A DNA stretch of 64,000 nucleotides from Ketobacter sp. MCCC 1A13808. GTDB taxonomy: Bacteria > Pseudomonadota > Gammaproteobacteria > Pseudomonadales > Ketobacteraceae. Under the pieces are notes generated by a model. The model was not told the origin of the DNA. It was given only the letters and a program-made list of their open reading frames with translations, and made no database searches. Position numbers and translations under genes: made by a program. The stretch spans positions 1-64,000 of the forward strand of contig NZ_VRKW01000013.1 of assembly GCF_009746715.1 (NCBI RefSeq). The letters run 5' to 3'. Positions 27,241 to 36,037 of this stretch are shown here, one piece after another (positions within the stretch are counted from its first letter, which is position 1; every line of letters begins with the position of its first letter).

Positions 27241-27256
27241 GTGCACACTTGTACAC
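27241..27256. promoter_or_regulatory. Candidate DesT/FabR-type operator upstream of ferredoxin reductase gene
   Basis: GTGCACACTTGTACAC, an imperfect palindrome (12 of 16 positions symmetric), lies between a TTGACA (27220-27225) and the ribosome site. It resembles the ACA-N-GTGT-centred sites I recall for FabR/DesT. A weaker relative (GTGTGCGATTGTACGC) is at 27035-27050 near the regulator gene. Confidence 0.45.
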
Positions 27257-27280
27257 ACAATAACGAGAGGAGCTACAGAT

Positions 27281-28408
27281 ATGCACTCAAAAAATACCAC
27301 CATCACCCAACGGGCCAAAACCTGGCTCAGCAGCAGCCTGTTCAACCGCGATCGCGCTGGTGAGTATTTTGAGTATCTGGTCGAGGGGCTCGATCCGTTA
27401 TGGTCTTTCACAGACTGCAAGGCGCAGATTCTGGATGTGATCAATGAAACTGCCGACACCAAAACCTGGGTCATGAAACCCACATCGCGCTGGAACGGCT
27501 TTGTCGCGGGTCAGCACATTCATATCACTATGAGCGTAAACGGTGTTAACCATACCCGTACTTTTACAATTTCCTCTTCGCCCTATCAGTGGCAGCAAGA
27601 TCAAACCATTACTATTACGGTGAAAAAGGTCCCGGACGGCAGAATAACCGGATGGATGCATGAGCATCTGGACAAGGGGGCTGTCATCACCCTTTCCCGA
27701 GCCCAAGGTGATTTCGTCCTCAACGACAGCATCGATGCACCGGTTGGCTACATCGCCGCAGGTTCAGGAATCACGCCCGTCATGTCGCAATTGCGAACCT
27801 TGACTGCGAACAATATGCCGGTGCCCGCCTCTTTACTCTATTTCTCTAATACCCGGCAGGATTTCATCTTCGGTTCACAGATTCAGGCCATGAGCCAAAC
27901 CAATGGCCGTTTCACCAGCCATCTGATCGCCAGTTATGACGACAGCGAGAGTTCACACAAGCTGCCGCAAAGCCCGATTTGCGCAGAGCATATAGCTGCT
28001 TTGCTCAGTGACAAGCCGAAAGAAATTTATATTTGCGGACCGCACCGTTTTCGCGAGATTGCAAAAGAACTACTGGCTGAGGCAGGTTTTGACCTGAATG
28101 CGACTCATGAAGAAGCGTTTGGTTTACCACCCGTTAAACGGGTCGAAGGCGAGCCGGTTACCATTACCTTTGGTAAAAGCGCGCTGGAAACCACCAGCAA
28201 CGCGCCAGGCACGCTGCTTGAGATGGCCGAAGGCGCGGGCCTTTCCCCAACTGCAGGTTGTCGCATGGGTATCTGCCATACCTGCAAGTGTAAAAAGAAT
28301 TCAGGTCAGGTACGCAACATCATTACCGGCGAACTGTCTTCCACCGGACAGGAAGATATACAGATTTGTATATCCACCCCGATCAGTAATGTCGAAGTCG
28401 AATTATAA
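27281..28408 (+). CDS. Ferredoxin-type reductase (FAD/NAD + 2Fe-2S), desaturase partner
   Basis: 375 residues. FAD-binding domain about 50-150 (HTRTFTISSSPY flavin motif), NAD(P)-binding domain about 155-275 (GYIAAGSGITPVMSQLRTL; YICGPHRFREIAKELL), and a C-terminal plant-type 2Fe-2S domain with C327, C332, C335 and C363 (AGCRMGICHTCKCK; QICISTP). It carries electrons from NAD(P)H to the desaturase encoded 18 bases downstream, as DesC does for DesB. A good ribosome site (AGAGGAG) precedes the ATG. Control by the divergent TetR regulator is expected. Confidence 0.92.
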   Translation: MHSKNTTITQRAKTWLSSSLFNRDRAGEYFEYLVEGLDPLWSFTDCKAQILDVINETADTKTWVMKPTSRWNGFVAGQHIHITMSVNGVNHTRTFTISSSPYQWQQDQTITITVKKVPDGRITGWMHEHLDKGAVITLSRAQGDFVLNDSIDAPVGYIAAGSGITPVMSQLRTLTANNMPVPASLLYFSNTRQDFIFGSQIQAMSQTNGRFTSHLIASYDDSESSHKLPQSPICAEHIAALLSDKPKEIYICGPHRFREIAKELLAEAGFDLNATHEEAFGLPPVKRVEGEPVTITFGKSALETTSNAPGTLLEMAEGAGLSPTAGCRMGICHTCKCKKNSGQVRNIITGELSSTGQEDIQICISTPISNVEVEL

Positions 28409-28426
28409 GGATCAGGAGTAAGCATT

Positions 28427-29560
28427 ATGACGACCGCAACCCAACCCAATATAGAAAACCTGCAACCGGAAAGCGTTGCTTACGCGCGTAAAAGTAAACG
28501 CCTGAGCAAAGAGCAATTCCAGCAACTGCAACAAGAATTCGACGCGTTACGGGACGACATACGGGCCGACCTGGGCCAGAAAGACGTCGATTACATGAAG
28601 AATATTATTCGTGTACAACGCTTTTTGGAAATTGCCGGACGCACGCTGATCCATTTTAGCTTCACCCCCGTTCCCTTTATGCTGGGTGTAAGCGCTTTGT
28701 CGGTTTCCAAAATACTGGATAACATGGAAATCGGGCACAACGTTATGCACGGTCAATATGACTGGACCAATGACCCCAAACTGGATTCCGCATCGTTCGA
28801 ATGGGACACTGCCTGTGAATCCGCTTCCTGGAAACGCACCCACAACTTTGAACACCACACCTTCACCAACGTGATCGGTAAGGATCGGGACTACGGCTAT
28901 TCGTTGTTACGCCTGTCAGAAGATACCCCCTGGCATCCGGGCCGCAGCATACAAATCGTGTATTTTGCTGCTCTGAGCATCTTCTTTCAGTGGGGGGTCG
29001 CTTTACACGAACTGGAAAGCGAGCGTCTGCGCGACGGTACTTTCGATGTCGAAGAGAAAAAGCCATACTTGAAGGGCCTGCTAAAAAAAGGCAGCAAGCA
29101 AGCGTTCAAGGACTATGTCTTCTTCCCTGCATTGGCCGGTCCGTTTTTCTGGAAAGTCATGCTGGGCAATGCGTTAGCCAACCTGGGTCGCAACCTGTGG
29201 GCATCAGCCATTATTTTCTGTGGCCACTTTACGGAGCAGGCTCAAACCTTCAGCGAAGAAGAATGCGCTAACGAAACCCGGGGTGAGTGGTACTACCGTC
29301 AATTATTAGGTTCCAGTAACCTGACCGGTGGCAAGTTAATGCACATTATGACGGGTCACCTGAGCTTTCAGGTAGAACATCATATTTTTCCGGATATCCC
29401 TGCTCAGCGTTACGAAGAAATGGCTCCGCGGGTTGAGGCGATTTGCAAAAAGTTCGACCTACCCTACAACAGCGGCCCGTTTCTGCGTCAGTACGGCACT
29501 GTAATCAATCGAGTATGGAAGTATTCGTTTCCGGATAAGGCGAAGTCGGTCAAAGCGTAA
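28427..29560 (+). CDS. Membrane fatty-acid (acyl-CoA) desaturase
   Basis: 377 residues. All three histidine boxes of the di-iron membrane desaturases are present: HNVMH (H104, H108), HNFEHH (H139, H143, H144) and QVEHH (H318, H319, with H311 nearby). Hydrophobic segments lie between them. It introduces a double bond in an acyl chain using oxygen and electrons from the upstream reductase; in the DesB system the substrate is exogenous saturated acyl-CoA. Position specificity (delta-9 likely) cannot be read from sequence. Confidence 0.92.
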   Translation: MTTATQPNIENLQPESVAYARKSKRLSKEQFQQLQQEFDALRDDIRADLGQKDVDYMKNIIRVQRFLEIAGRTLIHFSFTPVPFMLGVSALSVSKILDNMEIGHNVMHGQYDWTNDPKLDSASFEWDTACESASWKRTHNFEHHTFTNVIGKDRDYGYSLLRLSEDTPWHPGRSIQIVYFAALSIFFQWGVALHELESERLRDGTFDVEEKKPYLKGLLKKGSKQAFKDYVFFPALAGPFFWKVMLGNALANLGRNLWASAIIFCGHFTEQAQTFSEEECANETRGEWYYRQLLGSSNLTGGKLMHIMTGHLSFQVEHHIFPDIPAQRYEEMAPRVEAICKKFDLPYNSGPFLRQYGTVINRVWKYSFPDKAKSVKA

Positions 29561-29570
29561 GGCTTCATTG

Positions 29571-29619
29571 GCGGGTATTACTCACTGTAACGAATACGTT
29601 AAACTGAGGTAATACCCGC
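29571..29619 (+). repeat. Long imperfect inverted repeat after desaturase gene
   Basis: GCGGGTATTAC (29571-29581) pairs with GTAATACCCGC (29609-29619), and TAACG-AATA-CGTTA forms an inner stem. No T run follows. It may protect the 3' end of the desaturase mRNA or attenuate into the small gene downstream. Confidence 0.6.
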
Positions 29620-29643
29620 TTAAACACCACAGGAATGAAAACG

Positions 29644-29958
29644 ATGGGCATACTGAATAAAGCTGAATTGCTAAAAGACATGATTCAGACCGCGGTCGAC
29701 AATGGCGCTAAAACCGTTGCCGAGATTCACAAATCCATTGCGGACATGCCGTTCGAGGCGCTTGAGAGATCCGGGCTACTCGACGAAGATGGACAAAAGT
29801 TGCGCGACAAAAGCCAACAAACCATCGGCATGGTGTATGACAAGATCCGTCAGATCAATCAAACCGTCGGCGAACTGGCGTCAGACATGTTCGAAACCCT
29901 GGAGGACGGCCAGATCGTTTCCAAAGTAATGGACGAGAAAGACAACCCGAAACCCTGA
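29644..29958 (+). CDS. Small helical protein of unknown function
   Basis: 104 residues from ATG 29644 (MGILNKAELLKDMIQTAVDN), preferred over ATG 29635 because AGGA ends right before 29635 and would be too close to it. It is all-helical, acidic, without cysteine or membrane segment (KSIADMPFEALERSGLLDEDG, then a long amphipathic helix QTIGMVYDKIRQINQTVGEL). It is reminiscent of small phasin- or lipid-associated helical proteins, but that is only an impression. It lies 75 bases after the desaturase gene and may share its transcript. Confidence 0.7.
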   Translation: MGILNKAELLKDMIQTAVDNGAKTVAEIHKSIADMPFEALERSGLLDEDGQKLRDKSQQTIGMVYDKIRQINQTVGELASDMFETLEDGQIVSKVMDEKDNPKP

Positions 29959-30152
29959 TCAGAATATCCCCCACTACCGGACCGCATGCGGAATTAAACT
30001 ATTACCGATGCGGTCTTTTGAATTCATTATTGGCCACACCACCACTGTCCCAACTTTGCTGAATCCTCATATCTCTACTATATTGGCGCTAACGCGAATA
30101 GATCTCTCGCTGGTGCACATAAAAAATTAAAAGAGAAGAGAGGAATCTCCTA

Positions 30153-30668
30153 ATGAAGAAAGCACTCATCACCACGGCCATTGCAAGCGGCCTGTTTTTC
30201 ACCTCACAACTGACGATGGCTGAAGAACAAAACTATGTCGGCCTTCAATACAACATGTTCACCTATAGCGAAGATGGCCTCGGTGACCTGGAGCCGGAAG
30301 GTGTTGCACTGGTTATCGGCGGCGAACTCAATGACAATTTCCGCCTCGAGGGGCGTCTTGGCAGCAGTACCGCAGATGATAACGTTGCCGGTGTTGCCTT
30401 AGCCATCGACAACTACATTGGTTTTTATGTCAAAGGCGGAATGCGGTTCGCTGACATGGTCTTTCCCTACGTTGTTCTCGGCTACTCGCTGGTTGACCTC
30501 AAATCCCACGATGCTAACTACTACGATACGGAATCGGACTTATCCTATGGCGTAGGTGCTGACGTCAATTTTGGCAACTTCCAGGTCGGGCTTGAATGGA
30601 TAATGCTGCAAGAAAAGTCTGCCTACGAACTGGAAAACCTGAGCCTGACTGCTGCCTGGCGCTTCTAA
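30153..30668 (+). CDS. Outer-membrane beta-barrel protein, small
   Basis: 171 residues. A signal peptide (KKALITTAIASGLFFTSQLTMA) precedes a mature chain of alternating strands typical of an eight-stranded OmpA/OmpW-like barrel (NYVGLQYNMFTYSEDG, FRLEGRLGSS, YIGFYVKGGMRF, PYVVLGYSLV, LSYGVGADVNFGNFQVGLEW) ending in the outer-membrane insertion signal with terminal Phe (LTAAWRF). AGAGGA precedes the ATG. Function unknown; it has its own terminator. Confidence 0.85.
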   Translation: MKKALITTAIASGLFFTSQLTMAEEQNYVGLQYNMFTYSEDGLGDLEPEGVALVIGGELNDNFRLEGRLGSSTADDNVAGVALAIDNYIGFYVKGGMRFADMVFPYVVLGYSLVDLKSHDANYYDTESDLSYGVGADVNFGNFQVGLEWIMLQEKSAYELENLSLTAAWRF

Positions 30669-30692
30669 CCCCGGCTACCCCCCCCAACAGAC

Positions 30693-30722
30693 AAGGGCCG
30701 CTTTCATTGCGGTCCTTTTTTA
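30693..30722 (+). terminator. Terminator of outer-membrane protein gene
   Basis: AAGGGCCGC pairs with GCGGTCCTT (one G-U pair) around TTTCATT, followed by a T run. Confidence 0.85.
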
Positions 30723-30788
30723 TTACTTGCTTATTCCTGTAACACGGTTGTGTACAATAAGCAAAAGGTCTGCTGGTATAGTCGCTGT

Positions 30789-32228
30789 ATGAACACCTCT
30801 CATCTATCCTCACCAAACAAACTGGAACGGCGTTTAGCCCCGTTACTGGATCTACTGCAAAAGCAGTCAGTCGTACAGTCGGTTACCCACCGCCAGCAAC
30901 AGAACCGCGCCGATGTCATTGAAAATTTATTACAACGGCAACAGCAAGCTGCAATTCAGCGCGAAGTCGACAAACTTAAAAGCCCTGATATCGCTCACCT
31001 GCTGGAAATGATCACCAGCGATAAGCGTCACATCATCTGGCGGTTACTTTCCCACGAGGTTGCCGGTGAGGTGTTGATAGAATTGAATGAGGCAATCGCC
31101 GAAAGCCTGATTGAAATGACGCTACCGGATACCTTACTGCCTATCCTGGAAACGCTGGATACCGATGAGCTATCCGACATCGCGGAACTGCTGCCACAAG
31201 ATTTACTAAACCGGGCAAAAGCATCACTGAAAGCCAATGAGCGAAACTGGCTGGAACAGACCATGAGCTTTGCAGAAGGCTCCGTGGGCGACATCATGAG
31301 CCGCGACTGCCTGATCGTTACAGAGACAATCAGCATCAATGAAGCCATCGAACTGGTGCGCTCCAACACCGAGTTACCTCCGCAAACCGACAAATTATTT
31401 ATCGTCAACAATTTACGCCACATTAGCGGGGTGCTGCCACTCATCAATCTGTTGCGCAACCCGGTGCACAGCCAAATAGAACAATGCATGGACAAGGATG
31501 TAGTCACCTTCTCGCCCACCGATCAAGCGGAAGAAGCAGGCCAGGCTTTTGAGCGCTACGATCTGATCTCTGCTCCGGTGGTCGATAGCAAAGGCCGTAT
31601 TATCGGCCGCCTAACCGTCGAGTCGATCATGGACTATTTACGGGAGCGGGCAGAAAACCAGGCTTTGGCAAAAGAAGGACTGAGTGCTGACAGCGACTTA
31701 TTCGGCCCGATAATAGACGGCGCGAAAGAACGCTGGCCCTGGCTTTGCATCAATCTTATTACTGCATTTATCGCGACGCGCTCTATCAGCCTGTTTGAAA
31801 ACACCATTCAACAGCTGGTTGCATTGGCCACTCTTATGCCAATCGTTGCCAGCGTCGGGGGCAATACCGGCAACCAAACGGCCGCGCTGGTCATTCGCGG
31901 GCTCGCATCCAAACAGGTACATCGAGACAATATCACCTTTATTTATCGCAAAGAGCTGATCATCGGCTTGATGAACGGCTTACTATGGGGAACATTACTC
32001 GGCCTGTTTGCCTGGCTCTTATATCAGAACACCATGCTGGGTCTGGTAATGATGATGGCCGTCACCATAAACCTGATATTGGCCGCTTTTATCGGCATCA
32101 CCGTCCCTTTCACCCTGGATCGATTAAATAAAGATCCCGCTATGGGCTCATCTGTGGTACTAACGTTCGTTACAGATAGTATGGGCTTTTTCCTCTTTTT
32201 GGGCCTGGCCTCTCTTGTTTTGATTTAA
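30789..32228 (+). CDS. mgtE: Magnesium transporter MgtE
   Basis: 479 residues from ATG 30789; a GTG at 30750 is in frame but falls on a probable -10 (TACAAT, 30753-30758). The N-domain (helical superhelix, to about 150), a CBS pair (DIMSRDCLIVTETISINEAI; MDKDVVTFSPTDQAEEAG) and five membrane helices are present, with the family signature PIVASVGGNTGNQTAALVIRGLA. It is a Mg2+ channel gated by cytosolic Mg2+ through the CBS domains. It is probably monocistronic. Confidence 0.95.
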   Translation: MNTSHLSSPNKLERRLAPLLDLLQKQSVVQSVTHRQQQNRADVIENLLQRQQQAAIQREVDKLKSPDIAHLLEMITSDKRHIIWRLLSHEVAGEVLIELNEAIAESLIEMTLPDTLLPILETLDTDELSDIAELLPQDLLNRAKASLKANERNWLEQTMSFAEGSVGDIMSRDCLIVTETISINEAIELVRSNTELPPQTDKLFIVNNLRHISGVLPLINLLRNPVHSQIEQCMDKDVVTFSPTDQAEEAGQAFERYDLISAPVVDSKGRIIGRLTVESIMDYLRERAENQALAKEGLSADSDLFGPIIDGAKERWPWLCINLITAFIATRSISLFENTIQQLVALATLMPIVASVGGNTGNQTAALVIRGLASKQVHRDNITFIYRKELIIGLMNGLLWGTLLGLFAWLLYQNTMLGLVMMMAVTINLILAAFIGITVPFTLDRLNKDPAMGSSVVLTFVTDSMGFFLFLGLASLVLI

Positions 32229-32277
32229 ATTTGCTTCATAGTGAATATATATTCAACCGACACTAACAAATAGAAAA

Positions 32278-34062
32278 ATGAAAAATAGTAATCTACTAGC
32301 TCTCATCTTTGGGTCGATGGGCTGGTTACTGTTCGCCCCGGTTTATGCAGATAGCGACTCTACCAGTTCCGCCCAAGACAGCTTCAATCGTGCAGTCAAT
32401 CATTACCTAGACGGTTTTGTGCATTGCACGCAAGCCAATGAAGCGCTTCGTCGCAACAATACAGACAAAGCGCAGCAGGAATTTGCGCGTTACAAAAGCA
32501 TAAAGTCGGCGGCAGCGAAGATCGATAAAAGCATACTCACCAGCAGTGAACGTGGCATGGAAAGTAATATTCTTTACTGCCAGCGGGTGGCTACCGATCT
32601 GGAAATTGCACTCGGAAAGCCGCTAATGGATAACGCATTCAGCCAATGCGAAAAAGCAAAAACCAGCCTGGACCAAGGCGACCAAAAGCAAGCGCAAATA
32701 CAATACCAGGCGTTTGAATCATTGAAGGATAAAGCGATCACGTCGGCACCCAGTCTTGAAACTATTTTCAGCGTTAAAAACCAGATTTGGAAATGTGAAA
32801 GGCTGGAAACAAAGATCGCTCAACTCAGCAACCAGCAATTGGCTCTGGATAAAGCGATTGAATCGGCGACGAAGAAAAGCAGCCGTTATATTGAATCCTG
32901 CCAGACCGCGCTCGTCGAGCTGAGAAAATCCGCACCGGACCGCGACACCCTCAACGCCGTTAACGCAAAACTGAATAACACGATTTCGTACAAGCAGGCC
33001 GCTTTAGCCGATGCTGCCGTGTGGGCGTCCCTACAGAAGCCACAGCACCAAAGCCAAAAAAAGACAATCGAAGATAAACTCAAACTAGGCGATCAATGCG
33101 CCTCTCAGATAAAAAACACCATCAACGCCAAATTAATCCAGATCGGCTCCATAGAATTAAAACTAAAAAGCTATTCCAATACGCTTAATAGTGGTTTGAA
33201 ACAATGCAACACCATTATCTCTCAGCGTATAAGAAACGTGACTCCGGCTGCGTTGGAACAAGCCAAAGGCGATTACCGCTCTGCACTAAAAGCACGCAAC
33301 CGAATCCGGTCAAAAATTAATGACAGTGACCACAAAGCCCGTTACTCGGATTGGCCACAAACCCGACTCATACATCAAAGTATGCAACAACTGAACGCGT
33401 GCCTGGACACATCCAAAACCCACCTGAATAAACTCGCGCTGGCATCACCGGCAAAACCAACCCAAGCAAAGGCAGACATCCCCCTAAATACGCCGCCCCC
33501 AGGCCCGAAACGGTTCCAGGGCTCAATCCATATGGAAGCGCCTCTGCCTGATTTTGCTTTGGTGTATTTATTAGATGGCTCGAGCCCGCCACAGGATGTT
33601 GAAGTGGTTTTGGATCAGGACGGTTTTACTGAAAATCTGTATGTTGTTGCGAACGGCGATACCTTTGCAATCAAAAGCAAAGCTTATGGCCGTCACCGCA
33701 TCACAGCCGAAGTGCCTAACCTGAATTTCACTGCCGATATAACACAATTACAAGCAAGGCAGCACCGGTCAGGTAAAGTGAGCTGGCCTGACAACACTAT
33801 AGCCACTTTGCGTAGTAATCGCGGGGATGTGCTCCCGACTTATATGGCCAGCATTCCGTCCGGCAATTATCAGCTCATAACGCTCGACAAGCAGAACTTT
33901 AGTTTCGAACTGAAGAACCCGGCGCACGCCAGCAAAGGATACTTTTTACTGCCCGGCTATGACCCGCTGGAAATAAATGTCGCACAAGGCGAGTTCAACA
34001 GCCTGACAATTACCCGCAACGCAGAGGCTTCCGGCAGCTTACAGATAAAAAATAAAAACTGA
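32278..34062 (+). CDS. Exported protein with four double-cysteine helical repeats
   Basis: 594 residues; not recognised. A signal peptide ends at VYADSD. Residues about 30-390 are helical and contain eight cysteines in four pairs: C50/C101, C124/C173, C208/C274 and C310/C375. The first two units are clearly alike (FVHCTQANEALRRN..DKAQQEF..YKSIK and FSQCEKAKTSLDQGDQKQAQ..YQAFESLK, each closing with C-x-R/L). A proline-rich linker (about 400-412) leads to a C-terminal beta-rich region whose start (ALVYLLDGSSPPQDVEVVLDQDG) recalls plastocyanin-like or carboxypeptidase-regulatory folds, without obvious metal ligands. I infer periplasmic or surface helical hairpins locked by disulfides. The neighbours (mgtE; acyl-CoA dehydrogenase on the other strand) give no clue. 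Confidence 0.75.
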   Translation: MKNSNLLALIFGSMGWLLFAPVYADSDSTSSAQDSFNRAVNHYLDGFVHCTQANEALRRNNTDKAQQEFARYKSIKSAAAKIDKSILTSSERGMESNILYCQRVATDLEIALGKPLMDNAFSQCEKAKTSLDQGDQKQAQIQYQAFESLKDKAITSAPSLETIFSVKNQIWKCERLETKIAQLSNQQLALDKAIESATKKSSRYIESCQTALVELRKSAPDRDTLNAVNAKLNNTISYKQAALADAAVWASLQKPQHQSQKKTIEDKLKLGDQCASQIKNTINAKLIQIGSIELKLKSYSNTLNSGLKQCNTIISQRIRNVTPAALEQAKGDYRSALKARNRIRSKINDSDHKARYSDWPQTRLIHQSMQQLNACLDTSKTHLNKLALASPAKPTQAKADIPLNTPPPGPKRFQGSIHMEAPLPDFALVYLLDGSSPPQDVEVVLDQDGFTENLYVVANGDTFAIKSKAYGRHRITAEVPNLNFTADITQLQARQHRSGKVSWPDNTIATLRSNRGDVLPTYMASIPSGNYQLITLDKQNFSFELKNPAHASKGYFLLPGYDPLEINVAQGEFNSLTITRNAEASGSLQIKNKN

Positions 34063-34086
34063 TGCAGGTGCCGCATGCAGGTGCCA

Positions 34087-35853
34087 TCAAAATTCTTCAG
34101 CCAGCAATGACATCACTGGATCGGAGCCGGACTGTATGGATGCGATCAGACTGTCGACGCGAGGTAAAACCCGTTTAAAGTAGTACGCACCTGTTTTCTG
34201 CTTAGTCAGGTGGCTAGCCGTATTCGGCGCACAGGCAGACAGCATCTTCATCCACATATAACCATAGGTTACGTACCCCACTACATGCAGATAATCGCAC
34301 GCCGCTGCACCTAATTCGTAGGGGGAATGTTGCGCGCGTTGCAGCAGCACCTCTGTCAACTCGCTCAGTTGCGCCACGCGCTGCTGCAGCTGATCAGCAA
34401 AATCCGCCTGCTCGCCTTGCCAATCCCGCTGCAGAAACCGACGTATTTCATGCAAATAGGTTTTCAGACTTTCACCCTGGTTTGCGAACACTTTTCGTTG
34501 GATCAGATCCATGGCCTGAATACCATTGGTGCCTTCGTATATCTGCGCAATTCTGACGTCCCGAACCAATTGCTCCTGACCCCATTCACGAATATACCCG
34601 TGACCACCAAAAACCTGCTGCCCCAGAACCGTACTGTCCAGCCCCAGGTCCGTAAAGAAAGCTTTAGCCACCGGAGTCAATAACGCTACGATGGCATCCG
34701 CTTGGTATCGCGCCTCCGCAGAGGGTGCATACTGAGCCTGGTCCAGATGCATACCCAAATAAACCGCGAACGCCCGCCCCGCCTCGGTAGTGGATTTCAT
34801 ATCCAGCAGCATCCGGCGGACGTCCGCGTGCACTATAATCGGATCGGCATCCATTGTACTTTTCACTCCGGCTTCGCGACCCTGCACACGATCCCGCGCG
34901 TAGGCTACCGCACTTTGGTAGGACGCCTCTGCACAGCCCAACCCCTGAATTCCGATTGAAAGGCGCTCGCAATTCATCATGGTAAACATGCACTGCAAGC
35001 CGCGGTTCACCTCTCCCACCAGATAGCCGCGAGCGCCGTCAAAATTCATTACGCAGGTGGCCGATGCCTTAATACCCATTTTATGCTCGACGGACCCGCA
35101 AGTGACTCCGTTGGCCGCCCCCAGAGTGCCATCCTCATTCACCCAATACTTGGGCACCAGAAACAAGGAGATACCGCGGGATCCCGCAGGTGAGCCCGGT
35201 AATTTGGCCAACACCAAATGCACAATGTTTTCACTCAAATCATGATCGCCGCCGGTTATGAATATTTTGGTGCCGGTGAGGCCATAAGTACCGTCACCAA
35301 AATCTTCGGCTTTGCTACGAATCAAGCCCAGATCGCTCCCGCAATGGGACTCAGTCAAACACATCGTGCCGCCCCAGCGGCCGCTGTACAGATTCGGCAG
35401 AAAACGCTGCTTAAGGAATTCGTTCCCATGGGCATCCAGCGCCATGCTGGCTCCGGACGAAAGCGCAACATACAAGTTAAACGAGCTGTTTGCCGCGTAC
35501 ATCATCTCATCCACGAGCACGGACAATGACTTGGGCATACCCAAACCACCGTAATCCGTGTTTCCCGTCAGCGCGCTGAAACCACTCTCACAAAAGGTAT
35601 CGTAAGCCTGTTTGAACCCGTTCGGCGTGGTCACCACACCGTCTATCCATTGCACGCCCTCTTCGTCTCCTGAGCGATTCAGGGGCGCCACGCACTCACC
35701 TGCGATTTTACCTGCTTCGTGCAGCATCGCGCTGGCGGTATCACGATCCAGTACCGAAGCCAAGGCTGGTGACTGCCGCCATTGCTGATCAACAGCGAAT
35801 ACATCGAATAACAGAAATTGCATATCCTGAAGGGGAGCTTGGTAATTGGACAC
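34087..35853 (-). CDS. Acyl-CoA dehydrogenase, FadE5/DmdC-like long type
   Basis: 588 residues from GTG 35853. This start gives SNYQAPLQDMQFLLFDVF, the usual opening of the family, with AAGAGGT seven bases upstream; the GTG three codons earlier overlaps that ribosome site. Core motifs: MCLTESHCGSDLGLIRSKA, YGLTGTKIFITGGDHDLSEN, CERLSIGIQGLGCAEASYQ and QVFGGHGYIREWGQEQLVRD followed by the catalytic-glutamate segment IYEGTNGIQAMDL. The C-terminus has the extra helical domain of 3-(methylthio)propanoyl-CoA dehydrogenase-like proteins. It desaturates an acyl-CoA of unknown length. It is divergent from the ScfR-type regulator with a TTTGCAAA-rich intergenic region. Confidence 0.92.
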   Translation of the reverse strand: MSNYQAPLQDMQFLLFDVFAVDQQWRQSPALASVLDRDTASAMLHEAGKIAGECVAPLNRSGDEEGVQWIDGVVTTPNGFKQAYDTFCESGFSALTGNTDYGGLGMPKSLSVLVDEMMYAANSSFNLYVALSSGASMALDAHGNEFLKQRFLPNLYSGRWGGTMCLTESHCGSDLGLIRSKAEDFGDGTYGLTGTKIFITGGDHDLSENIVHLVLAKLPGSPAGSRGISLFLVPKYWVNEDGTLGAANGVTCGSVEHKMGIKASATCVMNFDGARGYLVGEVNRGLQCMFTMMNCERLSIGIQGLGCAEASYQSAVAYARDRVQGREAGVKSTMDADPIIVHADVRRMLLDMKSTTEAGRAFAVYLGMHLDQAQYAPSAEARYQADAIVALLTPVAKAFFTDLGLDSTVLGQQVFGGHGYIREWGQEQLVRDVRIAQIYEGTNGIQAMDLIQRKVFANQGESLKTYLHEIRRFLQRDWQGEQADFADQLQQRVAQLSELTEVLLQRAQHSPYELGAAACDYLHVVGYVTYGYMWMKMLSACAPNTASHLTKQKTGAYYFKRVLPRVDSLIASIQSGSDPVMSLLAEEF

Positions 35854-35874
35854 GACGTGCACCTCTTAACGTGT

Positions 35875-36029
35875 TTTGCAAATCAGGAAAGGGGGCTGAT
35901 TTGCAAATTATGATGCGAATTATTAGGACGATTACGATATTTAGCAACTTATTCACCCTAAAAACGTGCCTGAATGCAAATGTGTTTGCAAACCCGCTAT
36001 AATTTTTGCAAACCTTGCAAATTTGCAGA
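35875..36029. promoter_or_regulatory. Cluster of TTTGCAAA octamers between acyl-CoA dehydrogenase and ScfR-type gene
   Basis: Exact TTTGCAAA at 35875-35882, 35900-35907, 35985-35992 and 36005-36012, with near matches at 35974-35981 (ATGCAAAT), 36014-36021 (CTTGCAAA) and 36022-36029 (TTTGCAGA). A -10 box TATAAT for the regulator is at 35998-36003, directly between two sites. TTTGCAAA is the core I know for RamB/PrpR operators in actinobacteria, the same protein family as the adjacent regulator. Confidence 0.7.
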
Positions 36030-36037
36030 ATTCACAC

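Noticed and set aside
34063-34086. Tandem GCAGGTGCC repeat between two converging genes
   Set aside because: Only two nine-base copies; no hairpin or function seen.
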